A stretch of DNA of 64,000 nt from Peribacillus glennii (GCF_003429105.1 NZ_QVTD01000003.1:496001-560000); one strand, 5' to 3'; counted from the first letter of the stretch, positions 34,452-43,181 are shown. Notes: generated from the sequence alone by a model not told the origin. Numbers and translations: made by a program.

Positions 34452-35126
34452 GTGAAGTTGATTAATAAAATATATGATTCGATGGATGCAGCAGTCGCAG
34501 ACATATCTGATGGAAGCTCCATTTTGTTTGGTGGATTTGGCGGTGCAGGAGTTGCGTATGAATTGATTTTGGCACTGCACAGACAGGGTGCAAAAAATAT
34601 TTCTGCAGTGAGCAATAACCCAGGGTACCATGAAGAAGGCATAGCAAAATTGATTGCATATGACCGCATATCTAAACTAACCTGTTCATTTCCCAATGCG
34701 AAAGATAGTTATGTTTTTCGACAAAAATTTGAAGAAGGCAAGATAGATTTAGAATTAGTTCCACAGGGCACCCTCGCTGAACGGATCAGGGCTGGCGGAT
34801 CAGGGATTGAAGCTTTTTTCACCCCTACCGGTGTTGGGACGGAAATTGCTGCCGGCAAGGAAGAAAGGGAGTTTAACGGGATACCTTGCATCCTCGAAAA
34901 AGCTATACGAGGTGACTATGCTTTCATTAAAGCCAAGAAAGCTGATCGCTGGGGCAATCTTGTTTATAACAAATCGGGCCGTAACTTTAATCCGGCGATG
35001 GCCATGGCAGGTAAAATCACCATTGCGGAAGTTGATGAGATTGTGGAAGTCGGGGAACTGGATCCAGAGACCATTGTTACACCCGGTATTTTTGTTCAAC
35101 GTGTGGTGAAAAGGAGTGGATTATAA
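34452..35126 (+). CDS. 3-oxoacid (3-oxoadipate-type) CoA-transferase subunit A
   Basis: Alpha subunit of a family I CoA-transferase that moves CoA from succinyl-CoA to a 3-oxoacid. It has 224 residues with the typical GGFGGAGVAYELILAL (CoA-binding glycine-rich turn), the segment QGTLAERIRAGG, and FFTPTGVGTEIAAGKE. It starts at GTG just after AAAGGGACTG and shares one base with the downstream subunit gene. With maleylacetate reductase encoded nearby the natural substrate is probably 3-oxoadipate (PcaI-like), although acetoacetate (ScoA-like) cannot be excluded by reading. Confidence 0.9.
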   Translation: MKLINKIYDSMDAAVADISDGSSILFGGFGGAGVAYELILALHRQGAKNISAVSNNPGYHEEGIAKLIAYDRISKLTCSFPNAKDSYVFRQKFEEGKIDLELVPQGTLAERIRAGGSGIEAFFTPTGVGTEIAAGKEEREFNGIPCILEKAIRGDYAFIKAKKADRWGNLVYNKSGRNFNPAMAMAGKITIAEVDEIVEVGELDPETIVTPGIFVQRVVKRSGL

Positions 35127-35791
35127 TGGATAAACGCTTATTGACAAGAGAACAAATTGCAAAACGTATTGCAAATGACCTTCAAAGCGGTGACATCGTT
35201 AACATAGGTATCGGGATACCTGTGCTGGTCAGTAATTATGTTGGGCCCGATGCTGAAATCATCTACCACAGCGAGCAAGGGGTCTTGGGCATGGGCAAAA
35301 AAGCGAAACCTGGGGAAGAAGACCCTGATTTGGTGAATGCCTCAAAAGAACCTGTTACACTCGTTCCTGGCGGCAGCTACTCTCATTCCGCAGATTCTTT
35401 TGCAATGGCCCGCGGCAAGCATATTGACGTTGCAATATTAGGTGGTATGCAAGTTTCAGAAAAAGGAGACCTCGCAAACTGGAAAGTGAAGGGTGTAAAA
35501 CTTGGAAGCATAGGCGGTGCCATGGATATAGCCAATGGAGCTAAAAAGGTTTTCATTGCCATGACACATACCAGTAAAAATGGTGATATAAAAATCGTGA
35601 AAGAACTGGATTTTCCTGTTACTGCCCTGCGTTGCGTTAACCGCATTTATACGGACATGGCAGTCATTGAGGTGCAAAGAGATGGATTAGTATTAAAGGA
35701 GATTGCATCTGGATTTAGTGTTGAAGACGTACAAAAAGTAACAGAACCAAAGTTGATCATAGATGAAGACTTAAAAGAGATTCAAGTCTAG
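35126..35791 (+). CDS. 3-oxoacid (3-oxoadipate-type) CoA-transferase subunit B
   Basis: Beta subunit (221 residues) carrying the catalytic glutamate in IIYHSEQGVLGMG, where the CoA thioester forms. Further family segments: GDIVNIGIGIPVLVSNYV, LVPGGSYSHSADSFAMARG, and VFIAMTHTSKNGD. It overlaps subunit A (TAATG), as usual for this heteromeric enzyme. A strong bidirectional terminator follows. A thiolase that would finish the 3-oxoadipyl-CoA pathway is not in the window. Confidence 0.9.
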   Translation: MDKRLLTREQIAKRIANDLQSGDIVNIGIGIPVLVSNYVGPDAEIIYHSEQGVLGMGKKAKPGEEDPDLVNASKEPVTLVPGGSYSHSADSFAMARGKHIDVAILGGMQVSEKGDLANWKVKGVKLGSIGGAMDIANGAKKVFIAMTHTSKNGDIKIVKELDFPVTALRCVNRIYTDMAVIEVQRDGLVLKEIASGFSVEDVQKVTEPKLIIDEDLKEIQV

Positions 35792-35812
35792 CAGAATTTG
35801 CTCGTCTATGTG

Positions 35813-35859
35813 AAAAAACAGGCCATTCTCCTAAAAATGGGAGGATGGCCTGTTTTTTT
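35813..35859. terminator. bidirectional terminator between CoA-transferase and citryl-CoA lyase-like genes
   Basis: AAAAAACAGGCCATTCTCC pairs with GGGAGGATGGCCTGTTTTTTT around TAAAAAT; T-runs on both strands fit the convergent genes. Confidence 0.9.
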
Positions 35860-35866
35860 CATATGA

Positions 35867-36637
35867 TTAACCTCTATAATCTGTGTTGTCTTCAACGTAT
35901 TTAAATACTTGCTGTGCAATGCTATCCTTTCGGCCCCTCTCCATATCTTCAACTAGATGGGCCACCAGCCCTACCGCCCTGGAAGCAACCGCGAATGACT
36001 TTACGATACGATAATCCATTCCCATATCAGACATAATGGCACCAATTGCACCGACGACATTCAGCGTGATTTTTTTCCCCTTTGATTCACAAAATTGTCT
36101 GTGCATTTCTAATAAAAGTAAAGAATGTTTACCAAGGAATCCTGTTTCCTCAGCAATTTGAAATAATTTTCCGGTACGCGGGTCCACTACTTTATGAATA
36201 TGGTGTCCCAACCCGGGAAGCTGAAGGCCTTTTTCTTTTCTGTCTTTGATAATGGTGGATGCCAGCTCTTCTGTGCTTCTTTCATCTCCATATTCTGCAT
36301 ACGCTTTTTGGAGCATTTCGGCTACATATTCCATCGCGCCAAAATATACCGTCCCTGCTCCAAGCAAACCTGCCGCTACTGCTGCCTGTACTGCTTCCGG
36401 AGCTCCCAAATATGTTAATCGTGTTGAAAGGGAACTAGGCGTAAAACCGTGTTCGCATATCGCAACCAGAATGGCATTTAACATCTTTGACTCATTTTCA
36501 GTCGGTATACGGTGCTTTGCACCAAGAAACGCCATATCAGCAAGTGTGATGTTCCCTATCAATTCCTCAGCCAGATCGTACCCATGGACCTGTATATTAT
36601 CTTCGGTTGATTTACCAATTCTTGTTTGAAACTGCAT
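35867..36637 (-). CDS. citryl-CoA lyase / citrate synthase-like protein
   Basis: Short member (256 residues) of the citrate synthase superfamily, about two thirds of normal citrate synthase length, as for citryl-CoA lyase-type proteins. Active-site regions visible: GFTPSSLSTRLTYLGAPEAV, the segment LPGLGHHIHKVVDPRTGKL with the conserved His, and DMGMDYRIVKSFAVASRAVG near the C-terminus. It lies 32 nt after the MhqD-like esterase gene and is read with it. Its role in ring degradation is not obvious; cleavage or aldol-type lysis of an acyl-CoA intermediate is possible. Confidence 0.8.
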   Translation of the reverse strand: MQFQTRIGKSTEDNIQVHGYDLAEELIGNITLADMAFLGAKHRIPTENESKMLNAILVAICEHGFTPSSLSTRLTYLGAPEAVQAAVAAGLLGAGTVYFGAMEYVAEMLQKAYAEYGDERSTEELASTIIKDRKEKGLQLPGLGHHIHKVVDPRTGKLFQIAEETGFLGKHSLLLLEMHRQFCESKGKKITLNVVGAIGAIMSDMGMDYRIVKSFAVASRAVGLVAHLVEDMERGRKDSIAQQVFKYVEDNTDYRG

Positions 36638-36669
36638 ATGTTATTCCTCCCTGCTATTCTATTAAACTT

Positions 36670-37353
36670 CTAATCGTTTAAATTTTTGCTCCCCATAAGC
36701 ATGCTGTTGTCGCTTTCCGCATTGATTATCCCTTTAAGCAGCGAGCGGGCGGCATCAATCTCATCATCATTTACCAGGTGCCCCATGCCTTTGTAAATTC
36801 GTTTATCAGTCTGAGCTCCCCTCTTGATGAAAATGGCTTCCGTTTCATGTACACGCTCTACCGGTATCCACTCATCTTCATCACTAGTGCCCAAAAAAAC
36901 AGATGTACCTTCGAATGACCCTCTATCAGCCCATTTTGTACCTTCCGGCCCTATCAATGCCCCTGTAAAGATTAATAGCCCGCCGTATCTTTCAGGATTC
37001 CTGATTGCATATTCCGCCGCCAGGCATGCGCCCTGTGAAAAACCCATTAACACAATTTTCTCTGTTGGAACACCGTTTTCTGTCCATTGTTGCAATTGTC
37101 TTCTGCAGACCTCCAACGAATAGGTTAAAAAGGGTTCATTTTTTTCAATTGGTTCCATAAATCTTTCAGGATACCAGCTATTTTGAAAAGCCTGGGGGGC
37201 AGCATAATGTACCCCGTCAAGCCCGATGCGATCCGCAATTTCCAGAATGATGTCCGGAGAATGATTTCTTCCATGAAGGGAAAGAACAAAAGCCTTTGCC
37301 TCTGAAATTCCTGCGCCATGATATTTTGTCTGCTCTTGCATGTGTACATTCAT
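36670..37353 (-). CDS. phospholipase/carboxylesterase (MhqD-like)
   Basis: Alpha/beta hydrolase of 227 residues of the carboxylesterase/phospholipase group. Early LSLHGRNHSP gives the oxyanion turn; nucleophile motif GFSQGACLA; acidic residue in GTSDEDEWIP; catalytic His in GMGHLVN near the C-terminus. Bacillus MhqD belongs to this group and is co-regulated with the MhqO dioxygenase in quinone stress, matching the pairing seen here. The ATG follows GGAGGTG. It is the first gene of a two-gene unit with the TTGTAAG repeat upstream. Confidence 0.85.
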   Translation of the reverse strand: MNVHMQEQTKYHGAGISEAKAFVLSLHGRNHSPDIILEIADRIGLDGVHYAAPQAFQNSWYPERFMEPIEKNEPFLTYSLEVCRRQLQQWTENGVPTEKIVLMGFSQGACLAAEYAIRNPERYGGLLIFTGALIGPEGTKWADRGSFEGTSVFLGTSDEDEWIPVERVHETEAIFIKRGAQTDKRIYKGMGHLVNDDEIDAARSLLKGIINAESDNSMLMGSKNLND

Positions 37354-37406
37354 AGTTTCACCTCCAAAGTATGCATTTTAAGATAATGACAGTTTACTCT
37401 ATTCAT

Positions 37407-37424
37407 CTTACAGATTTCTTACAA
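37407..37424 (-). promoter_or_regulatory. TTGTAAG direct repeat upstream of the MhqD-like gene
   Basis: Coding strand reads TTGTAAG-AAAT-CTGTAAG, 11-bp period, 54 nt before the ATG. Same orientation to its gene as the other three copies. Confidence 0.65.
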
Positions 37425-37524
37425 TATGTAAGGCCTAACAAAGAAAACACTTTTTTGCTATCAATGCGGGACCATTTTGTATGGTAATTTAGGATTTTCT
37501 CTTTCCCACCATCCAGCTCATAGC

Positions 37525-37568
37525 AAAAAACCTGTTTTTTCGCATAACGTTGAAAAAACAGGATGTTT
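37525..37568 (-). terminator. terminator of the maleylacetate reductase gene
   Basis: CCTGTTTTTTC pairs perfectly with GAAAAAACAGG; the minus strand continues into a T-run. Confidence 0.85.
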
Positions 37569-37588
37569 TAAAACAAACTGTCAGGCTC

Positions 37589-38692
37589 CTATTGTATTTG
37601 TTTCTCAGTATCTACAAAAAAATTTCCCGGTTCTGGACGTTTCCCTTGGTAGGCATACTGGAGCAACTGTCGAATTAAGCTTTTATCTATCGGTCGTGGA
37701 TTATAATAAGTATTGATGATAGCCAGTTCCGCCGCTTGATCCAAATCGTGCTCTTTTAAACCCAGATCTGCTAAAGACATTGGGATTCCTAAAGCCAAGG
37801 CAAGATCAAAAAGCGATCCCGCGACATCTTCTTCTTTTGAACCAATTGCCCTTGCCATTATTTCTGTTGCTTCAGGTATGTGGCTGAAATTGTACCAAAT
37901 GACATATGGCAGCACCACCGAATGGGTTTCTGCATGTGGAAGGCCAAAACTCCCACCTAAGATATGACATAATTTATGATGCAGAGCCATACCGACAGAA
38001 CCTAAAACCGTTCCACCTAACCAACTTCCGTACAGCGCTTCAGAACGTATTTCCAGATCACTCGGATTTTCCAAAATTCTTGGCAAAATTGCGAAAAGAG
38101 TCCGTATCCCTTCTTCCGCGATTAGTGTGATAACCGGGTTTGAATTTCTTGTATACAATCCCTCCACACAGTGGGCAATGGCGTTCATACCGCTTGTAAC
38201 TGAAATGTGTTTCGGTAAACCAGTGGTTAATACAGGATCATAAATAACAACTTGCGGCTTAACGATTGGATCATTCCCCGTTTTCTTTTGGCCCTTTTCC
38301 GTAATACCCCAAATCGGAGTCATTTCAGATCCTGAATAAGTTGTTGGGATGGCAATAATTGGAATGGCACTTTGCAGCGAAATGGCCTTGGCAAGACCAA
38401 TAGCAGAACCGCCCCCTATGGCAATTAGGGAATCTGCCTTAACCTTATCTACAATCTCAAGACAGTTTTCCACAGTTTCGATAGGAACATGCTGAACAGC
38501 ATCCGGGAAAATGCCTACTGATGAATCACCAAGCAGATCATCAATTTTCTTAGCAATATCCAACCTTCCGGGGGTGCTTATTACCAATGCTTTTTTTGAT
38601 TTCAGAGCTTCAACTTCTGCTTTTATGTTATTTATTGAATCGGCACCGAATACCACTCTGCAATTGTATGAATCATAATTAAAAGGTTTCAT
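37589..38692 (-). CDS. maleylacetate reductase (iron-containing alcohol dehydrogenase family)
   Basis: NAD(P)H-dependent enzyme that reduces maleylacetate to 3-oxoadipate. It has 367 residues, normal for the family, with GGGSAIGLAKAI (nucleotide binding), IAIPTTYSGSEMTPIWGITE, and MALHHKLCHILGGSFGLPHA followed by ETHSVVLPYV, the segment typical of maleylacetate reductases rather than general Fe-ADHs. Start after GGGAGG. It has its own TTGTAAG repeat and terminator, so it is a single-gene unit of the regulon, linking ring cleavage to the CoA-transferase. Confidence 0.9.
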   Translation of the reverse strand: MKPFNYDSYNCRVVFGADSINNIKAEVEALKSKKALVISTPGRLDIAKKIDDLLGDSSVGIFPDAVQHVPIETVENCLEIVDKVKADSLIAIGGGSAIGLAKAISLQSAIPIIAIPTTYSGSEMTPIWGITEKGQKKTGNDPIVKPQVVIYDPVLTTGLPKHISVTSGMNAIAHCVEGLYTRNSNPVITLIAEEGIRTLFAILPRILENPSDLEIRSEALYGSWLGGTVLGSVGMALHHKLCHILGGSFGLPHAETHSVVLPYVIWYNFSHIPEATEIMARAIGSKEEDVAGSLFDLALALGIPMSLADLGLKEHDLDQAAELAIINTYYNPRPIDKSLIRQLLQYAYQGKRPEPGNFFVDTEKQIQ

Positions 38693-38756
38693 AAATTCAT
38701 CCTCCCGCGTATATGTCGATAAAATTTACCAGAGAATAAAATTTTATATAGCAAAG

Positions 38757-38774
38757 CTTACAAGAGGCTTACAA
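38757..38774 (-). promoter_or_regulatory. TTGTAAG direct repeat upstream of maleylacetate reductase
   Basis: Coding strand reads TTGTAAG-CCTC-TTGTAAG with the 11-bp period, 64 nt before the start codon. Best match to the consensus together with the CoA-transferase copy. Confidence 0.7.
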
Positions 38775-38800
38775 ATGATGAAAAAGTAAAAAACCACTAA

Positions 38801-38838
38801 AAAATAAAGGTAAGTCAAATGTAAATTGACTTACCTTT
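38801..38838 (-). terminator. terminator of the secreted-protein gene
   Basis: AAAGGTAAGTCAA pairs perfectly with TTGACTTACCTTT and is followed by ATTTTTT on the minus strand. Confidence 0.9.
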
Positions 38839-38843
38839 ATCGC

Positions 38844-39728
38844 TTATTTTATAGAACTAAGTTCATAAACATAATGGTCTGATTCATATGCTTCATGGTA
38901 TAACTCGTATTTTATTTCACCGATTCCTTTAACATAGTAATAATTACCTAACCGAACATCATCTGGATTCCCTGCTTGTCTATGTTGAACATGTACTACA
39001 TTTTTAAATGTGCCTGCAGGTGTTTTTACGGTCGCATTAGTGCTAAGAATTTTAACTCGGTTTCCTCCTGACACCCAGGATTGCCCTTTTACTACCGGAT
39101 AGGCCAATACCACTTCTGGATAATCAAATGCATCAGGGTTTGCATTATTTGGAGTCCACATTGTATACCTTGTTACACTGTTGCTGAATCTGTGATAGTA
39201 AATATAGTCAACAACGCCTTCTCTTGGATTCAAAGCAGTCACTTTCCACTGTTGATTTGTACTCGATTTTTTGTAAGGCTTATAAACGTCATATTCCGGG
39301 GTATCGGAATACCATTTAAACTGGAAGGTGTATGTTTTTTGGGGATTCCAAAATACATAATCAGCATAAGCATTCGATAGTGAAAATGGTACCTTCTCGT
39401 ACTTAATGTTTTTTGATTTATTTATCCAATAACCAGTGGACAGATAAAATTTCGTTTTATCTGTTTTGGTAATCCCAACCACTTTTCCCTTGCTAAGCTT
39501 TCCATACCCTTTTGGCTTATTTTTAACAGTCTTATATTGAGTTACCGGTTTTACAATTGTGACACGCCCAATCATACTCTTTTTGTACTCCAATTTATTC
39601 CACATCACTTTTTTTATGGACGGAGATATTTTGGGATCGATCGGTTTTGCCGCTGCATGAGAGATAGAAGAAAACGATAGAGTGAAAAATAAAACCATTA
39701 CCATACTAATGAGCATTCTTTTATTCAT
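38844..39728 (-). CDS. secreted protein of unknown function
   Basis: Protein of 294 residues with a signal peptide (about 1-26, ending SHAAA). The N-terminal half contains a YGKLSKGKVVGITKTDKTKF segment suggestive of an SH3-like wall-binding barrel. The C-terminal half (KTPAGTFKNVVHV, then YYYVKGIGEIKYEL) resembles the beta-rich domain repeated in many Bacillus lipoproteins and copper-amine-oxidase-linked proteins. AGGAGGG precedes the ATG. It is a single gene with a strong terminator. Function not known. Confidence 0.7.
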   Translation of the reverse strand: MNKRMLISMVMVLFFTLSFSSISHAAAKPIDPKISPSIKKVMWNKLEYKKSMIGRVTIVKPVTQYKTVKNKPKGYGKLSKGKVVGITKTDKTKFYLSTGYWINKSKNIKYEKVPFSLSNAYADYVFWNPQKTYTFQFKWYSDTPEYDVYKPYKKSSTNQQWKVTALNPREGVVDYIYYHRFSNSVTRYTMWTPNNANPDAFDYPEVVLAYPVVKGQSWVSGGNRVKILSTNATVKTPAGTFKNVVHVQHRQAGNPDDVRLGNYYYVKGIGEIKYELYHEAYESDHYVYELSSIK

Positions 39729-40061
39729 GGGTGTCCCTCCTGATAGTTGTATACATTATATCGGACTCAATTCATGAAATTTTTACCAAGAATTAACCCA
39801 AAGTTACCTTATTTTGTTTTTTCATTACCCATTGTTAAAGTCTCAAAATATGTACTTCAAAAGCTAAATTCCCCCAAATCATTGTCATAGAGCATTTCGT
39901 GTGTGAAAACCTCTTTTCCTCCATTTTCCGAGAACGATTTTTTTCATAGGATTTGCTGTTGATCAATATATTGTTTTGACAGTATTAGCACAGGAAGCTT
40001 TTTCGTACTCCGCGGTCGGCGAGGTTCCTGCTTCTGATTTTAAAAGCAAAGGAGAAATAAA
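39729..40061. other. divergent intergenic region
   Basis: Holds the promoters of the secreted protein and the S9 peptidase. A TTGACA (about 39,977-39,982) on the plus strand could be a -35 element, but no good -10 is evident. An imperfect inverted repeat CAGGAAGC/GGTTCCTG lies near 40,000-40,030. No gene seen. Confidence 0.45.
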
Positions 40062-41840
40062 ATGCGCCCAATTGCAATGAACTCCAATTTACATGCCGGT
40101 ACTGTAAAAGAAATTGTCCATCATGGGAAAGATCAATTAATATATACCGCTGACTTTACCGGCTTGACTCAATTATGGCAAGCAAAGCCTGGAACACGGG
40201 GGTCGGAACAAACTTCCTTTACAGAAGACAGAATAACATTTGCAACATATATTAAACATAAGTCCATTTTTATTATCGGCATGGATTTTGCTGGTAATGA
40301 AAGACATCAATTGTATGTCTTAACGCTTGATGGGACACTCCTTCCACTAACAAACGCACCTGAACATACCCATATATACGGAGGGAGTTCTCCAGATGGA
40401 AACTGGATTGCCTGGTCAAGCGATCGCCGCCACCCTGAATTTCTTGACATTTATATCCAGAATCTAAACACCTTTGATATTTATCCGGCGTTTATCGGCT
40501 ACGGGTCATACACATCTCTTAAGTGGTCGCCTGATGGCTATTCTTTATTGATCAAGAGAACAAATACAAGCACGGATAATGATCTGGGGCTGCTCCAGAT
40601 CGGAACCGGACAAGTAAGCTGGCTGACCCAACATTCAGGTGAAGCGAGCTTTAAAGACCCACACTTCAGCTCGGATGGGAATCACCTGTTCCTTTTAACA
40701 AATAAAGATCGGGAATTTTTCGGGCTTGCCTCCCTTAATTTTTTAAATAAAAATCTCACATGGCTGCTGCAGGAACAATGGGACCTGGAAGAATTAACTA
40801 TAAACAAGGGAAAAAATAAGCTGGCGTTCAGCATAAATGAAAGGGGAATTTCAAGGGGCATGGTTGCCGATTTGGAACAGAATGCCCTTTTCACGTGGAA
40901 AACTCCTATGGGTGTAATAGCCAATTTGGTTTTTTCAGAGGATGACCAAAATATAGCGTTTATATTTAGTGGCCCGGCCCATCCTCCAGACATTTGGCAT
41001 GTGGATCTCCATACGATGCAGGCACAGGAGAAACACACAACCACTGTCGGGGAATTGGCTGGTCATTTAATTGAACCCTTTTTTATCTCCTATCGATCGT
41101 TTGACAACCTGGACATTCCTGCCCTTTATTATCAGCCTAAAAACACGGCTTACAAACTGCCCGTTGTTATTTATCTCCACGGTGGCCCTGAAACACAAAG
41201 CAGGCCAGAATTTAATCCATTGCTTCAACATTTATTAAGCCAAGGCTATGCCATATGCACACCCAATGTCCGTGGCAGCACAGGCTATGGAAAAACATAT
41301 TCCCATCTTGATGACGCCAGGAGACGGATGGACTCTGTGAAGGATCTTGTGTGGCTGGTTCAATGGCTAATAACAGCTGAAAATGTGGATCCGAAAAAAA
41401 TTGCCCTCATAGGCGGGAGTTATGGCGGATTTATGGTACTGTCAGCTATTACCCATTATCCCGATTTCTGGTCCGCAGCCATTGATATCAGCGGAATTTC
41501 AAGCATTAAAGCTTTCCTTCAACATACCAGTCCCTGGCGACGGAAACAGCGGGAAGCCGAATATGGGACGGTTGAACGGGACGCCGAATTTTTCGATAGG
41601 ATCGATCCCATTCATTACACAGAAAGAATCACCGCTCCACTGATGGTAATCCATGGTGCCACAGATCCCCGAGTCCCGATTGAAGAATCAGAACAATTAG
41701 TCAACAGGTTAAGATCCCGGGGTCACCCTGTGCGGTATATACGTTTTGAGGACGAAGGGCATTCCCTTGCCAAAAGGGTAAATAGGAGGGTTGCATATAG
41801 TGCAATCGTCGATTTTCTGAACCGGAACAATGGACTTTAG
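40062..41840 (+). CDS. S9 family peptidase (prolyl oligopeptidase/acylaminoacyl peptidase type)
   Basis: Serine peptidase of 592 residues. The N-terminal half is a WD-like beta-propeller with repeated SSPDGNWIAWSSDR-type blades. The C-terminal alpha/beta-hydrolase domain (about 350-592) has the nucleophile in IGGSYGGFMV, the Asp in GATDPRVPIEESE and the His in EDEGHSLAK. No signal peptide, so probably cytoplasmic peptide degradation. ATG follows AAAGGAG. It is monocistronic. Confidence 0.88.
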   Translation: MRPIAMNSNLHAGTVKEIVHHGKDQLIYTADFTGLTQLWQAKPGTRGSEQTSFTEDRITFATYIKHKSIFIIGMDFAGNERHQLYVLTLDGTLLPLTNAPEHTHIYGGSSPDGNWIAWSSDRRHPEFLDIYIQNLNTFDIYPAFIGYGSYTSLKWSPDGYSLLIKRTNTSTDNDLGLLQIGTGQVSWLTQHSGEASFKDPHFSSDGNHLFLLTNKDREFFGLASLNFLNKNLTWLLQEQWDLEELTINKGKNKLAFSINERGISRGMVADLEQNALFTWKTPMGVIANLVFSEDDQNIAFIFSGPAHPPDIWHVDLHTMQAQEKHTTTVGELAGHLIEPFFISYRSFDNLDIPALYYQPKNTAYKLPVVIYLHGGPETQSRPEFNPLLQHLLSQGYAICTPNVRGSTGYGKTYSHLDDARRRMDSVKDLVWLVQWLITAENVDPKKIALIGGSYGGFMVLSAITHYPDFWSAAIDISGISSIKAFLQHTSPWRRKQREAEYGTVERDAEFFDRIDPIHYTERITAPLMVIHGATDPRVPIEESEQLVNRLRSRGHPVRYIRFEDEGHSLAKRVNRRVAYSAIVDFLNRNNGL

Positions 41841-41895
41841 ATCCTTTTTCTTCTGTAAAAAAAGCCTGATCTAAAGAATAATTTTAACTAAATTT

Positions 41896-42054
41896 TCATC
41901 TGTTTCTTTCATTTTTTTCATCTAAATTCTCATCAACCATTGCAAACACATCATATGGCCGCTGTAAAAATAAATCTTATAAATCCTTTTCTGTCATTGT
42001 TTCTTCCACTAAATTATATTGATTGTTGTTTCTATAAAAGTTTGATGGAAACAT
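41896..42054 (-). pseudogene. small ORF with an in-frame stop (25 + 26 residues)
   Basis: AAAAAGGAG lies 7 nt before an ATG that opens MFPSNFYRNNNQYNLVEETM, then TEKDL and a TAA at 41977-41979. The same frame continues, protein-like, DLFLQRPYDVFAMVDENLDE up to a TGA at 41896. Either a 25-residue peptide is made, or an original 52-residue gene has been interrupted. Family not recognised. Confidence 0.45.
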
Positions 42055-42151
42055 ATTTAACTCCTTTTTCACCACTTTAAGAAACGGAGACAATCCATAA
42101 AATCAGGATTGTCCCACTAACCTGGTTTTCAAAAATTGTGTTTCAGTGTTT

Positions 42152-43048
42152 TTATTTAACGATCCGGAAATTGACTTCAACTGTTTCATAGGCGTCCCCG
42201 GTTAATATCCCCATCTCAACTTTCCCCGGTTTCACAGCCTTTAAGGAGCCTCCAATATTGAGAAGCGGGCCACCTTTTCCAGGTAAGACACTAGGCACGA
42301 TATAAAATCTCATTCGGTAGTCGGTACTATCTGTTTTGGATTTTCGAACAATAGAGAATTTTTCACCCAATTCCATGGTAATATTCTTATTTCCCGAAAT
42401 ATATGATTTTCCATTTTTTCTTTCCAGCATAAGAACATGTTTTGCACCACCAGCTACTTTGCGATCGTCTGCCCCGTTGCCTTTAAATCTATTAAACTTA
42501 CCCTTCTTGTAAACATATCGATGATCTACATGGGATAGTCCATGAACAAGGAATAGCTCCTTATCAGGAATTAACGGTTTTATCTTTTTCCCGTCCGTCG
42601 AACCATAGACGATGGGAGTCAGGGAAAAGTCACTGCCCCATATATAGCCGACAACCAGCTGTTCCTTTTTATCATCCAGCAATTTTCCCTTGGTAATGTA
42701 TGTTAATGCTCTGTATGTATATATCTTGCCACTGTCAGTAAACTTATTCACAATACGCCATTTCTTTTCGGAACTGTCGTATTGAAACACTTCTAGAAGG
42801 GTCTTATTAATAAAATCCGTCCCCGTTTCAAACCCATAACTGGAAACAACAATCTCTGGCACCTTTTTCCCTGTAAACTTAATTGGGTAAGCCTGATAAA
42901 ATTTATACCCAGGAATCTTCCTTTTTTTTACGATACTCAATTGTTTATTCACTATCTCCTGCTCACTGCTGGGTTCGGCATAGACCGATGGTTGAAAGTT
43001 TGTTGCCAGCAATATTGCAAAAATAATGGATAGTATTACTTTTTTCAT
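42152..43048 (-). CDS. secreted protein of unknown function
   Basis: Protein of 298 residues with a signal peptide (cleavage near VYAEP, about residue 25). It has FG-GAP/VCBS-like strands in the middle (PEIVVSSYGFETG, KEQLVVGYIWGSD), as seen in Bacillus proteins whose beta-propeller-like region reports on surface polymers, but no catalytic motif was found. Good ribosome binding site (GGAAGGGGA). It is a single gene. Family not recognised. Confidence 0.65.
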   Translation of the reverse strand: MKKVILSIIFAILLATNFQPSVYAEPSSEQEIVNKQLSIVKKRKIPGYKFYQAYPIKFTGKKVPEIVVSSYGFETGTDFINKTLLEVFQYDSSEKKWRIVNKFTDSGKIYTYRALTYITKGKLLDDKKEQLVVGYIWGSDFSLTPIVYGSTDGKKIKPLIPDKELFLVHGLSHVDHRYVYKKGKFNRFKGNGADDRKVAGGAKHVLMLERKNGKSYISGNKNITMELGEKFSIVRKSKTDSTDYRMRFYIVPSVLPGKGGPLLNIGGSLKAVKPGKVEMGILTGDAYETVEVNFRIVK

Positions 43049-43151
43049 TCCTATTCCCCTTCCTTACATACACTTAATAGTTTGCTACCTTTTGAACGCT
43101 GCATATACCCGTTCATAAAATGTATCGGCTTTATGTATATTTATTAAATAA

Positions 43152-43181
43152 CAAAAAAAACGACTATCTCTTGGATAGACG
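43152..43181 (-). terminator. terminator of the McrB/DUF2357 pair
   Basis: CGACTATC pairs with GATAGACG around TCTTG, with eight T residues following on the minus strand. Confidence 0.75.
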
